A stretch of 64,000 bases of DNA. It comes from Streptacidiphilus sp. P02-A3a (lineage in GTDB: Bacteria; Actinomycetota; Actinomycetes; Streptomycetales; Streptomycetaceae). The stretch covers positions 7,449,922-7,513,921 of the forward strand of contig NZ_CP048289.1 of assembly GCF_014084105.1 (NCBI RefSeq). The letters are read 5' to 3'. This document shows positions 28,118 through 42,067 of the stretch, one piece after another. A model generated the notes under the pieces. It was not told the DNA's origin. It was given only the letters and a program-made list of their open reading frames with translations, and made no database searches. Position numbers and translations under genes: made by a program. Position 1 is the first letter of the stretch, and each line of letters begins with the position of its first letter.

Positions 28118-29344
28118 TTATCTTCCTGAAGGCAGGACCGCAACCGATCGTCCGGGATCCCTACCCTCGGTGGCGGGCAACGTCCCAGAGTCACCCATCT
28201 CGGACATCACCAGCGCCAAGGCTCCAAGAACCTCGGCCCGGCCACCGAGGGTGCCCGGAACCACCGAAAGCTGCCTGGCGGCACTGGGGATGGCGTACCG
28301 GGCGACCGATTCACGGATCGGATCGAGCACCAGGTCACCGGCCTCGGCGAGGTCCCCGCCGAGGATCACCCGGCGCGGGTTGAGCAGGTTGCACAGGTTG
28401 GCCACACCGGTGCCGATCTGGCGTCCGGCGTCCGCCAGCACCCGACGGCAGCCCAGATCGCCGCGTTGGGCCAACTGGACGACCTTGGGCACCGTCAGGT
28501 CGGCCCCGTGGCTGCCGTTCAGCAGGTTCAGGATGTGCCTGGCGGCGACGAAGGTCTCCAGGCAGCCCCGGTTGCCGCAGCGGCACACCGGCCCGGACTC
28601 GTCCAGCGTGATGTGGCCGATCTCCCCGGCCGTGCCACCGGGTCCGCGGTAGATCTGGCCGGAGATCACCAGACCGGCGCCGACGCCGCTGGCGACCTTG
28701 ATGTAGGCCAGGTCGGACAGCCCCCGCCCGGCCCCCCAGACCAGCTCGCCGAGGGCGCCCAGGTTGGCGTCGTTGTCCACGTAGACCGGCATGCCGAGGC
28801 GGCTGGAGAGCTCCTGCCCGGGGGCGATGCCGGTCCAGCCGGGGAGGATCGCGGTGGAGCCGAGCGCCCCGGTCTCGCCGTCGATCGGGCCGGGGACGCC
28901 GAGGCCCACGCCGATGACCTTCTCCGACCGGAACCCGGTCTGCTCCAGCAGCCGCTGCACCAGCAGTTCGGCCCGGCCGAAGCCCTGGTCGGCGGAGGCG
29001 TCGGTGTCTATCGGCTCGCTCTCCTCGGCCAGCACCCGGTGCGCCAGGTTGCCGACGGCCACCCGCAGGTGGGAGTGCCCGAAGTCGACGCCCACCACGA
29101 TCCCGGCGTCGGCGCTCAGTGACACGCTGCGCGCCCGCCGCCCCCCGGACGAGGTCGGGGTGACCACGACGGTCCCGGCGTCCTTCAGCTCCCGGACGAT
29201 GTTCGAGACCGTCGCGGCCGACAGGCCGGTGCTCCGGGCGATCTCGGCCTGCGTCAGCGAGCCGGCCATCCGGACAGCCCTCAGCACGCGCTCCAGGTTG
29301 GCCCGATGCAGCGAAGACTGCGATCCCGGCGTTTCCACGGACAT
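28118..29344 (-). CDS. rok7B7: ROK-family transcriptional repressor, Rok7B7 type
   Basis: A 408-residue regulator: N-terminal winged helix-turn-helix (TQAEIARSTGLSAATVSNIVRELKDAG in parts), then a ROK/sugar-kinase-like domain with VVGVDFGHSHLRVAVG, GVGLGVPGPIDGETG, VDNDANLGALGE, the ROK zinc signature GHITLDESGPVCRCGNRGCLE and LGGDLAEAGDLVL. The Cys-rich metal site is intact. In S. coelicolor the equivalent gene sits directly before xylFGH, represses it and affects carbon control and antibiotic production; the same order is seen here. Confidence 0.88.
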   Translation of the reverse strand: MSVETPGSQSSLHRANLERVLRAVRMAGSLTQAEIARSTGLSAATVSNIVRELKDAGTVVVTPTSSGGRRARSVSLSADAGIVVGVDFGHSHLRVAVGNLAHRVLAEESEPIDTDASADQGFGRAELLVQRLLEQTGFRSEKVIGVGLGVPGPIDGETGALGSTAILPGWTGIAPGQELSSRLGMPVYVDNDANLGALGELVWGAGRGLSDLAYIKVASGVGAGLVISGQIYRGPGGTAGEIGHITLDESGPVCRCGNRGCLETFVAARHILNLLNGSHGADLTVPKVVQLAQRGDLGCRRVLADAGRQIGTGVANLCNLLNPRRVILGGDLAEAGDLVLDPIRESVARYAIPSAARQLSVVPGTLGGRAEVLGALALVMSEMGDSGTLPATEGRDPGRSVAVLPSGR

Positions 29345-29530
29345 GTTCCACCCTCCCGAACCCAGGCGGCTCGACGGCCGGACCGGGTCCTGCCGCGTCC
29401 TTGCGGCGGAGTCCAGCTACAACTAATGAACCCTAAGCTCAGCCAATGGGGTCATCCCCCGTCAAGGCTGAAGGCCGATCGTTGCCAAACCTATGCCGCG
29501 AAACGGGAGGAAACGGCCGTCAAAACCGGC

Positions 29531-30946
29531 TCAGCCACGGCCCCGGTGCCGGGCGATCCGGTTCCGGTACCAGTCGTAGGAGGCCCGGGGGGTGCGCGCC
29601 AGGGTGTCGAAGTCGACGTGCACCAGGCCGAAGCGCTGCTGGAAGCCCTCGGCCCACTCGAAGTTGTCCAGCAGCGACCAGGTGAAGTAGCCGCGGACGT
29701 CGACCCCCCGGTCGACCGCCGCCGCGACCGCGTCGATGTGGTCCCGCAGGAACGCGATCCGCGCCCGGTCGTCCGCCCCGGCCCCGTCGGCCAGGGAGCA
29801 GCCGTTCTCGGTGATCAGCACCGGCGGCAGGGCGTCGCGGTAGCGCCGCCGGAGGCCGACCAGCAGCTCGGTCAGGCCCTCGGGGACGACCGGCCAGCCG
29901 AAGGCGGTGCGCGGGTAGCGTCCCTCCGGCGGCTCGGCGAGCTCGAACGGCAGACCGCCGCCCTCGACCGGGGGGCCGACCCAGCTCGGGTTGTAGTAGT
30001 TGATCCCCAGCGCGTCCAGCGGCGCGGAGACGGTGCGCAGGTCGCCGTCCCGGATCAGGCCGCCCCAGCTCGGGTCGGCCAGGCCGAAGGCGGACAGGTC
30101 CGGATAGCGGCCGAGCAGCAGCGGGTCGGTGAACAGCCGGTTGTGCAGCGCGTCGTACGCCTCGACGGCGGCCCGGCCCGCCTCCCCCGGTCCGGCCGGA
30201 CCGGTCGGCCGGACCGGGGTGCAGTTGTTGGCGATCATGACCTCGCGGGCCCCGGCCGCCCGCAGCGCCGCCACCGCGAGACCGTGGCCGAGCAGTTGGT
30301 GGTGCGCCGTCGGCAGGGCCTCCAGCATCAGCGTCCGGCCGGGGGCGTGGATCCCGAAGGCGTAGCCGTAGACCATGTGGACCACCGGCTCGTTCAGGGT
30401 GATCCAGCTGGCCACCCGGTCCCCGAGGCGATCGGCGACCACGGCCGCGTAGGCGCCGAAGCGCTGGGCGGTGTCCCGGTTCAGCCAGCCCCCGGTGTCC
30501 TCCAGGGCCTGCGGCAGGTCCCAGTGGAACAGGGTCGGGGTGGGCGCGATCCCGGCCGCGAGCAGGTCGTCCACCAGCCGGTCGTAGAAGTCGAGACCGG
30601 GCGCGTTCACCGGTCCGGCGCCGCTGGGCTGGACCCGCGGCCAGGAGATCGAGAAGCGGTAGGCGTCCAGGCCCAGACCGCGCATCAGCGCCACGTCCTC
30701 GGCGTGCCGGTGGTAGTGGTCGCAGGCGGTGCCGCCGGTGCGGCCGTCGCGGACCGTACCCGGCCGGGCGGTGAAGGTGTCCCAGATCGACGGCCCCTTG
30801 CCGTCCTCAGCGGCGGCCCCCTCGATCTGGTAGGCGGAGGTGGCCACGCCCCAACGGAACCCGGCGGGGAGTCCGCCCCGATCCGACGACTCGACTGGCT
30901 GGAATGAGTGGGATGTCTGGGACTGCTGGGAGGATACAGGCGGCAT
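29531..30946 (-). CDS. GH1 beta-glucosidase
   Basis: Glycoside hydrolase family 1 enzyme of 471 residues, expected to hydrolyse beta-glucosides such as cellobiose. Seen: FRWGVATSAYQIEGAAAEDG, YRFSISWPRVQPSG, acid/base Glu in WITLNEPVV, INYYNPSWVG, nucleophile Glu in VLITENGCS, and WSLLDNFEWAEGFQQRFG. No signal peptide, so cytoplasmic. The ATG at 30946 has AGGAG 11 bp upstream. It is divergent from a TetR gene. The only binding-protein-dependent sugar importer in view is the adjacent xylFGH. Confidence 0.94.
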   Translation of the reverse strand: MPPVSSQQSQTSHSFQPVESSDRGGLPAGFRWGVATSAYQIEGAAAEDGKGPSIWDTFTARPGTVRDGRTGGTACDHYHRHAEDVALMRGLGLDAYRFSISWPRVQPSGAGPVNAPGLDFYDRLVDDLLAAGIAPTPTLFHWDLPQALEDTGGWLNRDTAQRFGAYAAVVADRLGDRVASWITLNEPVVHMVYGYAFGIHAPGRTLMLEALPTAHHQLLGHGLAVAALRAAGAREVMIANNCTPVRPTGPAGPGEAGRAAVEAYDALHNRLFTDPLLLGRYPDLSAFGLADPSWGGLIRDGDLRTVSAPLDALGINYYNPSWVGPPVEGGGLPFELAEPPEGRYPRTAFGWPVVPEGLTELLVGLRRRYRDALPPVLITENGCSLADGAGADDRARIAFLRDHIDAVAAAVDRGVDVRGYFTWSLLDNFEWAEGFQQRFGLVHVDFDTLARTPRASYDWYRNRIARHRGRG

Positions 30947-31051
30947 GGGCGGCCGGCTCCTGTTCACGAGGTCCGTCAGGGGCGGAGGAACATGAGCCAT
31001 ACTCGCGTTATCTGCTCGCCAACGCCACCCCCGATCCGGCAGAGTGGATCC

Positions 31052-31705
31052 ATGCCGCCTCCCGCCCCCGCGCCCGGCTCCGCCGTCCGCCGCCGCCCGG
31101 TCCAGCGCCGCAGCCTGGAACGCTTCGGCCGGATCCTCGACGCCTGCGCGGAGCTGCTCGACGAGGTCGGCTACACCGGCCTGACCACCAAGGAGGTGGC
31201 CCGCCGGGCGGCGGTGCCGATCGGCACCCTGTACCAGTTCTTCCCCGGCATCGAGGGCCTGCTCGGCGCGCTCGCCGAGCGCAACCTGGAGCACTACGCC
31301 GAGCGCCTCGGCCGCCGGATCGAGGCCGAGCCCCCCGGCCACACCGGCGCGCTGGTGGACCTCGCGGTGGAGGAGTACGTCGCCATGCACCGCTCGGTAC
31401 CCGGCTTCGGCGTGGTCGACTTCGGCGCGATCGGGGTGGAGGACACCGCCAGCATCCACCTGCTGGACGCCGACCGGGACAACAACACCGTCGCCGCCGA
31501 CCGGCTCTGGTCGGTCATCGGCGACCTGCTGACCGCCGGTCAGGCCCCGCGGCCGGCCGACCCGGACGCCAACCCCCGGCTGGCCCTGCGGGTCGCCCTG
31601 GAGTGCGCGGACGCGGTGCTGCGACTGGCCTTCCGGACCGACCCGGAGGGCGACCCGGCGCTGATCGCCGAGTGCAAGCGGCTGCTGCGCCGCTACCTGA
31701 CCTGA
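31052..31705 (+). CDS. TetR-family transcriptional regulator
   Basis: A 217-residue regulator. Seen: N-terminal RRSLERFGRILDACAELLDEVGYTGLTTKEVARRAAVPIGTLYQFFPG (in parts), a standard TetR helix-turn-helix, then a C-terminal ligand/dimer domain ending CKRLLRRYL. It is divergent from the GH1 gene with about 105 bp between starts, so it may control that gene; ligand unknown. The start is uncertain: ATG 31052 gives the usual short lead-in, while ATG 30992 is preceded by GGAGG but with tight spacing. Confidence 0.82.
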   Translation: MPPPAPAPGSAVRRRPVQRRSLERFGRILDACAELLDEVGYTGLTTKEVARRAAVPIGTLYQFFPGIEGLLGALAERNLEHYAERLGRRIEAEPPGHTGALVDLAVEEYVAMHRSVPGFGVVDFGAIGVEDTASIHLLDADRDNNTVAADRLWSVIGDLLTAGQAPRPADPDANPRLALRVALECADAVLRLAFRTDPEGDPALIAECKRLLRRYLT

Positions 31706-31710
31706 ACGCA

Positions 31711-31756
31711 CCGGTGGCCGGGCCCCTCCGCGATGCGGAGGAGACCCGGCCACCGG
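31711..31756. terminator. Terminator between tetR and acnA
   Basis: Inverted repeat with 12-bp outer arms (CCGGTGGCCGGG and complement) and an inner CTCCGC/GCGGAG stem, placed between two convergent stops. Confidence 0.75.
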
Positions 31757-31804
31757 CCCGGACCGTCTGCGTTGCGAACGCCCGCTTCGCGAACGCCCAG
31801 TCGC

Positions 31805-36449
<4,645 letters not shown>

Positions 36450-36487
36450 GCCGGGCTCCTGAGGTGACGGAGGGATGCGCTTACCCG

Positions 36488-36522
36488 GTAAGTATATACA
36501 TTGAGCAACATTTTTATGCGGA
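36488..36522. promoter_or_regulatory. A/T-rich promoter segment before argF
   Basis: A stretch containing AAGTATATACATTG and CATTTTTATGC, strikingly A/T-rich for this chromosome, 39-73 bp upstream of argF. It could be an ArgR (ARG-box) operator, but no clean match to the dyad consensus is seen. Confidence 0.3.
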
Positions 36523-36647
36523 GCAGCCATCCACGACGGCGACAGCCGGAGCCGCCTGCGGTCATCATTTGTCCGATATGACGGATTCATACCGAGCCGC
36601 TCTGGGAAACAGCCAAGGAAGGCACACCACCTCCGGAAAGGGTCTCC

Positions 36648-37745
36648 ATGTACCGCGCACTCACCTCCGCCACCCTCGCCGAGCTGCGTCGCCCCCGCCC
36701 CTATCCCGCCGTGTCGATCCTGATGCCGACCCACCGCCGCGAACCGGACAACGCCCAGGACCCGGTGCGCCTGCGCAACCTGGTGGCCGAGGCCAAGGAG
36801 CGGGTGCAGGCCGACCCGGCCGTCTCCCGGGCGGACCGGATCAAGGTGGTCGAGCAGTTGGAGGCGGCCCTGGCCGAGATCGACCTGGTGCACGTCGAGG
36901 ACGCGCTGGCGGTCTTCGTCGCCCCGGACGAGCACCAGGTCTGGACCCTCTGCCGCAGCGCCGACGCCCGGGTCGTGCTCTCGGACACCTACCTGACCCG
37001 CAACCTGGTCGCCGCCCAGGCCGCCGCCCGGCCCTACTGGGTACTGGTGGTCGCCGCCGACCACGCCCGGCTGTGGAGCGGCGGCCCGGAACGCGTCACC
37101 GAGCGGACCAACGGGACCTTCCCGCTGAGCCGGAGCCTGGAGGACCCTGATTCCGAGCGCAAGGAGCGGATCGGCGACCTGCCGAGCACCTACACCGACG
37201 AGCTGACCCGGCAGTTCCTGCGCGAGGTGGACGTCGCGCTGGGCAGCGTGCTGGCGGCCGAGCCGCGCCCGCTGTACCTGGTCGGCGAGGCCGCGGCGCT
37301 GTCGCTGCTGGGGGACGTCGGCACCGCGGTGAAGAGCGCCGTCGCGCGGGTCCCGCACGGCGGGCTGGCCCAGGGCACGGCCGAGGCGGTCTGGCAGACC
37401 GTCCGGCCCGCCGTCGAGGAGCAGGCGCGCAAGGACATCACCGACGCGCTGACCGAGCTGGACCAGGCCAAGGGCCGCAAGGAGTTCGCGGCCGGGATCG
37501 ACGAGGTGTGGCAGAAGGTGCGGACCGGGCGGGTGGCGCTGCTGGCCGTCGAGGAGAACTACCGGGTGACCGTCCGCGACGACGGCGAGCACCTGGTCCA
37601 CGCCGCTCCGGACGACCAGGGTGCGCGCGAGGACATCGTCGACGAGATCGTGGAGAAGGCCCTGGACACGGGCGCCCAGGTGCGCTTCGTGCCCGACGGC
37701 GAACTCGCCGACGCCGGTCAGATCGCCGCCGTACTGCGCTACTGA
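36648..37745 (+). CDS. baeRF-family protein (archaeo-eukaryotic release factor-like)
   Basis: A 365-residue protein of the bacterial baeRF group (probably baeRF3), whose eRF1-like domains are thought to act in ribosome/translation stress. Function not shown experimentally as far as I know. Seen: [38 protein letters not shown] (in parts), [45 protein letters not shown] and a C-terminal [26 protein letters not shown] (in parts). The ATG is preceded by a weak GGAAAGG site. It stands alone, divergent from argF. Confidence 0.82.
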   Translation: MYRALTSATLAELRRPRPYPAVSILMPTHRREPDNAQDPVRLRNLVAEAKERVQADPAVSRADRIKVVEQLEAALAEIDLVHVEDALAVFVAPDEHQVWTLCRSADARVVLSDTYLTRNLVAAQAAARPYWVLVVAADHARLWSGGPERVTERTNGTFPLSRSLEDPDSERKERIGDLPSTYTDELTRQFLREVDVALGSVLAAEPRPLYLVGEAAALSLLGDVGTAVKSAVARVPHGGLAQGTAEAVWQTVRPAVEEQARKDITDALTELDQAKGRKEFAAGIDEVWQKVRTGRVALLAVEENYRVTVRDDGEHLVHAAPDDQGAREDIVDEIVEKALDTGAQVRFVPDGELADAGQIAAVLRY

Positions 37746-37798
37746 CACCCGGCACCGCTGACACCCGGCACCGACACCGGCACCGGCACCGGCACCGA
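37743..37798. repeat. Short tandem repeats after the baeRF gene
   Basis: TGACACCCGGCACCG is repeated in tandem (16-bp period), followed by about four CACCGG hexamers. It lies between the baeRF stop and the 3' end of the DJ-1/AraC regulator gene. Confidence 0.8.
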
Positions 37799-37831
37799 TG
37801 TCCGACTCAACCGCCGGGTCAGCCGTACGGT

Positions 37832-38737
37832 TCAACCGCGGCTGCGGAGTCGGCGGAGCATCCTCGGGTCCTCGAAGCCGACGGCACGGGCGGCGGCCTC
37901 GACGGTCGTGCCGTGGGCGATGAGGTGCTCCGCGCGCTCCAGCCGCAGCGTCTGCTGGTAGCGCAGCGGGGTCAGCCCGGTGGCCCGGGTGAACAGCCGG
38001 GTCAGCGTCCGCTCGCTGACCCCGGCCGACTCGGCCAGCCGGGCCAGCGGCAGCCGCTGGGTGAAGCCGCCGTCGATGGTGTCCTGCGCCCGGTGCACCG
38101 TGTCGTCCAGGTGGGAGCGGTGCCGGAGCATGGCGCTGTGCTGCTGCTCGTGGCCGTTGCGGCGGGCGTAGACGACCATGTCCCGGGCCACCCGGGCGGC
38201 GGCGGCCGGGCCGTGGCGCGCGGAGACCAGGTGCAGCGCCAGATCGATCCCGCTGGCGATCCCGGCGGAGGTGACCACCCGGTCGTCGACGGTGAACAGG
38301 GCGTCGCGGACGACCACGGCGCGGGGGTAGCGGGTGGCCAGTTCCTCCTGGAAGTCGTGGTGCGTGGTGCACCGGCGGCCGTCCAGCAGACCGGCGCGGC
38401 CCAGGGCCTCCGCCCCGGCGCAGACGCTGGCCACCGTGCCGCCCCGGGCGTGGTGCTCGCGCAGCCGGGCCAGCGCCTCCGGGCCCGGCCGCGGCCCCCG
38501 CTCCAGGCTGGACGCGCGCCAGCCGGGAACGAGGACCATGTCCTGCGGGCCGAGCTCGGGCCACTGGGTCCCGGCCTGCAGCGGCGCCCCCTGGGCGCTG
38601 GGGACCACCGGCTCCTCGGCCACGTAGCCCAGGGTGTAGTCGTGGCCGAAGTCGGCGGCGGTGGAGAAGACCTGCGCCGGCCCGGCGAGGTCGAGCAGGT
38701 GCACGCCGGGCACCAGCAGGAAGAGGATGCGACTCAT
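37832..38737 (-). CDS. DJ-1/PfpI-AraC transcriptional regulator (GlxA/FtrA type), short C-terminus
   Basis: A 301-residue regulator. N-terminal DJ-1/PfpI-like domain with the Cys elbow [18 protein letters not shown]-terminal AraC helix-turn-helix ([41 protein letters not shown] in parts) with a second helix-turn-helix [16 protein letters not shown]. It ends right after that helix (RRLRSRG), about 15 residues earlier than usual for the family, beside a short tandem repeat. The cysteine hydrolase gene directly upstream (7 bp) is a likely cotranscribed partner. Confidence 0.85.
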   Translation of the reverse strand: MSRILFLLVPGVHLLDLAGPAQVFSTAADFGHDYTLGYVAEEPVVPSAQGAPLQAGTQWPELGPQDMVLVPGWRASSLERGPRPGPEALARLREHHARGGTVASVCAGAEALGRAGLLDGRRCTTHHDFQEELATRYPRAVVVRDALFTVDDRVVTSAGIASGIDLALHLVSARHGPAAAARVARDMVVYARRNGHEQQHSAMLRHRSHLDDTVHRAQDTIDGGFTQRLPLARLAESAGVSERTLTRLFTRATGLTPLRYQQTLRLERAEHLIAHGTTVEAAARAVGFEDPRMLRRLRSRG

Positions 38738-38744
38738 GGTGCCG

Positions 38745-39305
38745 TCATCGTGCCTCCTCGGCGGCCCTTCGCTCCAGCTCGTCCACGGTGGCGATGGTCG
38801 CGAAGCGGTCGGCGAGCACGAACTCGGTGCGCCGGGTGATCTCCTCGGCGGAGAGGGTGACCCCGTCGCGGGTGATCGCGTCGGTGGCGGTGGCGTCCGT
38901 GACGAAGGTGACCGTGTAGCCGAGGTCGCTGCCCACCCGCGTGGTGGTCTCGACGCACTGCTCGGTCCGGATGCCGCAGACCGTCAGCTCGCTCACCCCG
39001 CGCAGGGTGAGCTCCTGCTGGAGGTTGGTGGTGGTGAAGGCGTTGTGGGAGGTCTTGTGGATGAGGAGGTCGCCGTCGTCGGGCTCCAGTTCCGCCATCA
39101 GCCGGACCTGGCCGAGGGCCGGGTCGAAGACGTCTCCGCTGCCGGGCTCGGAGTGCAGCACCCACACCACCGTGTCCCCGGCGTCGCGGGCCAGCCGGAG
39201 CAGCCGGTTGACCTGGTCGGTGATCCTCGGGTTATTGATCCCCGCCCACTCGGGACGGGCTCGGAAGGACTCCTGGACATCGATGACAATCAGCGCTCGG
39301 GTCAT
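38745..39305 (-). CDS. Isochorismatase-family cysteine hydrolase
   Basis: A 186-residue hydrolase of the nicotinamidase/isochorismatase fold; the substrate is unknown. Seen: catalytic Asp in ALIVIDVQESF, Lys in DLLIHKTSHNAF, and nucleophile Cys in VCGIRTEQCVETT, so the triad is complete. It ends 7 bp before the DJ-1/AraC regulator, suggesting a small operon in which the regulator may sense its substrate. Confidence 0.9.
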   Translation of the reverse strand: MTRALIVIDVQESFRARPEWAGINNPRITDQVNRLLRLARDAGDTVVWVLHSEPGSGDVFDPALGQVRLMAELEPDDGDLLIHKTSHNAFTTTNLQQELTLRGVSELTVCGIRTEQCVETTTRVGSDLGYTVTFVTDATATDAITRDGVTLSAEEITRRTEFVLADRFATIATVDELERRAAEEAR

Positions 39306-39445
39306 GACCCCCAGTCTGGCCTGGTCCGACTCCTGGTCGGCAGGCTTGATCGGGTCCGGCAGCGGACCGATCCGGTCAGCCGATACGCCGGTCCGCAGGT
39401 CGGTACGGTTCGGCAGCGGACCGGCGGATTGGCTAGCGTGCAGGG

Positions 39446-40462
39446 GTGACCAACGAGACCTCTTCCCCTGACATCCAAGCCGCTGGCTCCCGGGCCGCGC
39501 GCGGCGCCGTCGCCGCAGGTCTGGCCAGCATCGCCGCCGACGGCACCGTCCTCGACACCTGGTTCCCCGCCCCCGCCCTCAGCGAGGCCCCCGGCGCCGC
39601 CGGCACCGTACGGCTCACCGCCGAGGAGGCCGACGCCGCCCTCGGCGCGGGCGCGGCCGACGCGCTGCGCACCGACCCCCGGCGCGGCGTCGAGGTCGTG
39701 GCCGTACGCACCACCATCGCCTCGCTGGACGAGGCGCCGATCGACGCGCACGACGCCTACCTGCGGCTGCACCTGCTGAGCCACCGGCTGGTCCAGCCGC
39801 ACGGGCAGAACCTGGACGGCCTGTTCGGGCTGCTCGCCAACGTGGCCTGGACCAGCATCGGCCCGGTACCGGTGGACAACGTCAACGCCGCCCGGCTGGC
39901 GGTCCGCGCCGAGGGCGGCCAGCTCGCGGTGTTCGGCGTCGACAAGTTCCCCCGGATGACCGACTACGTCGTCCCGAGCGGCGTGCGTATCGCCCACGCC
40001 GACCGGGTACGCCTGGGCGCGCACCTGGCCGCCGGGACCACCGTCATGCACGAGGGCTTCGTCAACTTCAACGCGGGAACGCTGGGCGTCTCCATGGTGG
40101 AGGGCCGGATCTCGGCGGGCGTGGTGGTCGGCGACAACAGTGACATCGGTGGCGGCTCCTCGATCATGGGCACCCTCTCCGGTGGCGGCAAGCAGGTCGT
40201 CTCGGTCGGCGAGCGCTGCCTGCTGGGCGCGAACGCCGGTATCGGCATCTCGCTGGGCAACGACTGCGTGGTGGAGGCCGGGCTGTACGTGACGGCGGGT
40301 ACCCGGGTGACCCTGCCGGACGGCAAGATCGTCAAGGCGGTCGAGCTGAGCGGCGAGCCCAACCTGCTGCTCCGCCGCAACTCGCAGAACGGCGCGGTCG
40401 AGGTCATTCCCCGCAGCGGCTCCTGGGGCGGCCTGAACACGGCCCTGCACGCGCACAACTGA
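39446..40462 (+). CDS. dapD: 2,3,4,5-tetrahydropyridine-2,6-dicarboxylate N-succinyltransferase
   Basis: Succinyl-CoA-dependent step of the lysine/diaminopimelate pathway. A 338-residue actinobacterial-type DapD with a left-handed beta-helix. Seen: [34 protein letters not shown], the hexapeptide-rich [41 protein letters not shown] and the C-terminal [15 protein letters not shown]. The GTG start follows GCAGGG. It is divergent from the cysteine hydrolase with 140 bp between. Confidence 0.94.
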   Translation: MTNETSSPDIQAAGSRAARGAVAAGLASIAADGTVLDTWFPAPALSEAPGAAGTVRLTAEEADAALGAGAADALRTDPRRGVEVVAVRTTIASLDEAPIDAHDAYLRLHLLSHRLVQPHGQNLDGLFGLLANVAWTSIGPVPVDNVNAARLAVRAEGGQLAVFGVDKFPRMTDYVVPSGVRIAHADRVRLGAHLAAGTTVMHEGFVNFNAGTLGVSMVEGRISAGVVVGDNSDIGGGSSIMGTLSGGGKQVVSVGERCLLGANAGIGISLGNDCVVEAGLYVTAGTRVTLPDGKIVKAVELSGEPNLLLRRNSQNGAVEVIPRSGSWGGLNTALHAHN

Positions 40463-40493
40463 GAGGTTCGCCGACTGGTGGTCCCGGCACGCG

Positions 40494-40934
40494 TCAACGC
40501 GGGGACCACCAGGGCGGCAGAGATCCCTCGTCGGTGTGATGCCGGGTGACCGACCCAATCGCGGACTCGTTTCCCCTCAGGACCGGCACCGCCGCCGGAC
40601 CCCGTCCGCAGCACCCAGGAGGGGCGCGCCCGAGATGTCCGAGGCAACCGCCGTACCCGAGGGCTCCACGCCCCCGCAGAGCCTGTTGGCCCAGATGGAG
40701 CGGCTGCTCGCCGCCCTGGACGCCGACCTGGGCCGACTCGACGCCGACCTGCAGGCGGACCCCCGCACCGGACCGGACTCGCCGCCGACCGGCGTCGGCA
40801 CCGGCGTCGGCACCGATCAGCCGGGTGGCCGGGAGCAGCCGCGATCCGAGCAGCGGGACCAGCGGCAGCAGCAGCGGCAGTAGCAGCAGCGGGAGCAGGG
40901 TCTGCCAGGGCGGTGCCCACAGGTCCGCCGTCAT
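40494..40934 (-). CDS. Possible small membrane protein, coupled to the DUF6099-like gene
   Basis: An ATG at 40934 overlaps the stop of the upstream gene (ATGA). The first 50 residues contain a very Leu/Pro-rich hydrophobic stretch (LLPLLLLPLLLPLVPLLG) followed by basic residues, like a membrane anchor. Beyond that the frame runs antisense to another candidate gene and loses convincing composition, so the true 3' end is unclear. It conflicts with the plus-strand ORF at 40635-40883. Confidence 0.35.
   Translation of the reverse strand: MTADLWAPPWQTLLPLLLLPLLLPLVPLLGSRLLPATRLIGADAGADAGRRRVRSGAGVRLQVGVESAQVGVQGGEQPLHLGQQALRGRGALGYGGCLGHLGRAPPGCCGRGPAAVPVLRGNESAIGSVTRHHTDEGSLPPWWSPR
40635..40883 (+). 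CDS. Small hypothetical protein with short coiled coil
   Basis: An 82-residue ORF downstream of dapD. The segment SLLAQMERLLAALDADLGRLDADLQ has heptad spacing and strong G/C third positions, arguing for coding. The Gln/Arg-rich tail (RDQRQQQRQ) is the antisense of the Leu-rich region on the other strand and is less convincing. AGGAGGGG lies about 10 bp upstream of the ATG. Unknown function. Confidence 0.45.
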   Translation: MSEATAVPEGSTPPQSLLAQMERLLAALDADLGRLDADLQADPRTGPDSPPTGVGTGVGTDQPGGREQPRSEQRDQRQQQRQ

Positions 40935-41488
40935 GACTCGCCACCGCGGTCCGCGGGCTGCGGCTCGGCGGCCAGGCTCTGATCCTGCTCCTGGTCCTGC
41001 TGCAAGCGCGGCTCGGGGCGGCCGACGCGGACGGCTCGGAGCAGTTCGGTGGCCAGTTCCTGGCACTCGGCCACCGCGTCGACGGAGTCGATGCAGCGCC
41101 AGTAGAGCTCCTGCTCCCCCGCGCCGCAGGCCAGTACGATCAGGGCCTCGGCCGTCTCGTGGATCAGCGTCCGCAGCTCGGTCACGGTGGCCTCGACGTC
41201 GCCGATGGTGCTGAGCCGTTCCGCGCGGCTCGACCCGCCGCTGTCGTCCGGCGGACGCCCGACGCAGGCGGCCGCGTGCCCGGCGGCCTCGGCGAGCGCG
41301 GAGGCCACCTGCACCGCGCCGCAGCCCCGGCTCTCGGTCAGCGCCCGCTCGGTGAGCCGGACGGCGGCGATCGCGGCCACGGCCTCCACCAGCGTGCACG
41401 CCTGCCAGGCCTCGATCAGGGCCGGTGGCACCGACCGCACCTCGGTGAGGGCGTGGCGGGTGGATTTGATGAGTCGTTGGGCGTCCAT
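40931..41488 (-). CDS. Hypothetical protein, DUF6099-like
   Basis: A 185-residue Ala/Leu-rich, mostly helical protein: MDAQRLIKSTRHALTEV at the start, WQACTLVEAVAAIAAV, a central ELRTLIHETAEALIVLACGAGEQELYWRCIDSVD (in parts), and a charged C-terminus. It resembles a streptomycete-only family I recall as DUF6099; no function is known. It may be read with the small membrane-type ORF that overlaps its stop. The gap to the MazG-like gene (41489-41660) shows no gene. Confidence 0.6.
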   Translation of the reverse strand: MDAQRLIKSTRHALTEVRSVPPALIEAWQACTLVEAVAAIAAVRLTERALTESRGCGAVQVASALAEAAGHAAACVGRPPDDSGGSSRAERLSTIGDVEATVTELRTLIHETAEALIVLACGAGEQELYWRCIDSVDAVAECQELATELLRAVRVGRPEPRLQQDQEQDQSLAAEPQPADRGGES

Positions 41489-41660
41489 GGCGTGGCTCCC
41501 CCACTGGCGTTCCTGACGGACGATCCGTCAGGACACCAGCGTGGAACGCCGCACCGACCGACTTCCGCGCCGAGCGGCAGGCTGTGGACGAAACCGGGGC
41601 TGTGGAAAACCCGGCCACCCGCAGGGGTGAGCGGAAAGCCCGGCAAATCCGGACGAACCG

Positions 41661-42029
41661 TCAGGAAGCATCCAGTGGCGGGGTTCCGCCGACCGGGAAG
41701 CGCAGTTCATTGCGTTCGATCTTCGCCGCCAGCGCCGCCAGCGGATCGACGTCGAGCGCCATGCAGAACTGCAGCAGGTAGGCGAGGACGTCCGCCACCT
41801 CGTCCTCCACCCGGTGCGCCCGCGCCGGCTCCCGCATCACCGCCGCCGCCTGCTCCGGCGTCAACCACTGGAAGATCTCCAGCAGTTCGGACGCCTCCAC
41901 GCTCAGCGCGGCGGCCAGGTTCTTCGGCGTGTGGTACTGCCCCCAGTCCCGGGCGGCGGCGAACGCGCGCAGCCGCTGCTGCAGGGCGGCGATGTCCGGC
42001 ACGGTCCCGGGCTCACTGTGATCGCTCAT
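41661..42029 (-). CDS. MazG-like nucleotide pyrophosphohydrolase
   Basis: A 122-residue all-alpha NTP-pyrophosphatase of the MazG/RS21-C6 type, expected to hydrolyse (non-canonical) dNTPs such as dCTP derivatives. Seen: RDWGQYHTPKNLAAALSVEASELLEIFQWL (in parts) with the ExxE metal site, and HRVEDEVADVLAYLLQF with the second metal-binding ExxD. It follows an SMC-like ATPase gene by 38 bp on the same strand. The longer open frame upstream is not coding. Confidence 0.9.
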   Translation of the reverse strand: MSDHSEPGTVPDIAALQQRLRAFAAARDWGQYHTPKNLAAALSVEASELLEIFQWLTPEQAAAVMREPARAHRVEDEVADVLAYLLQFCMALDVDPLAALAAKIERNELRFPVGGTPPLDAS

Positions 42030-42067
42030 GCCGTCATTCTCCGCGATGCCCGGAGCCGCCCCGACCG

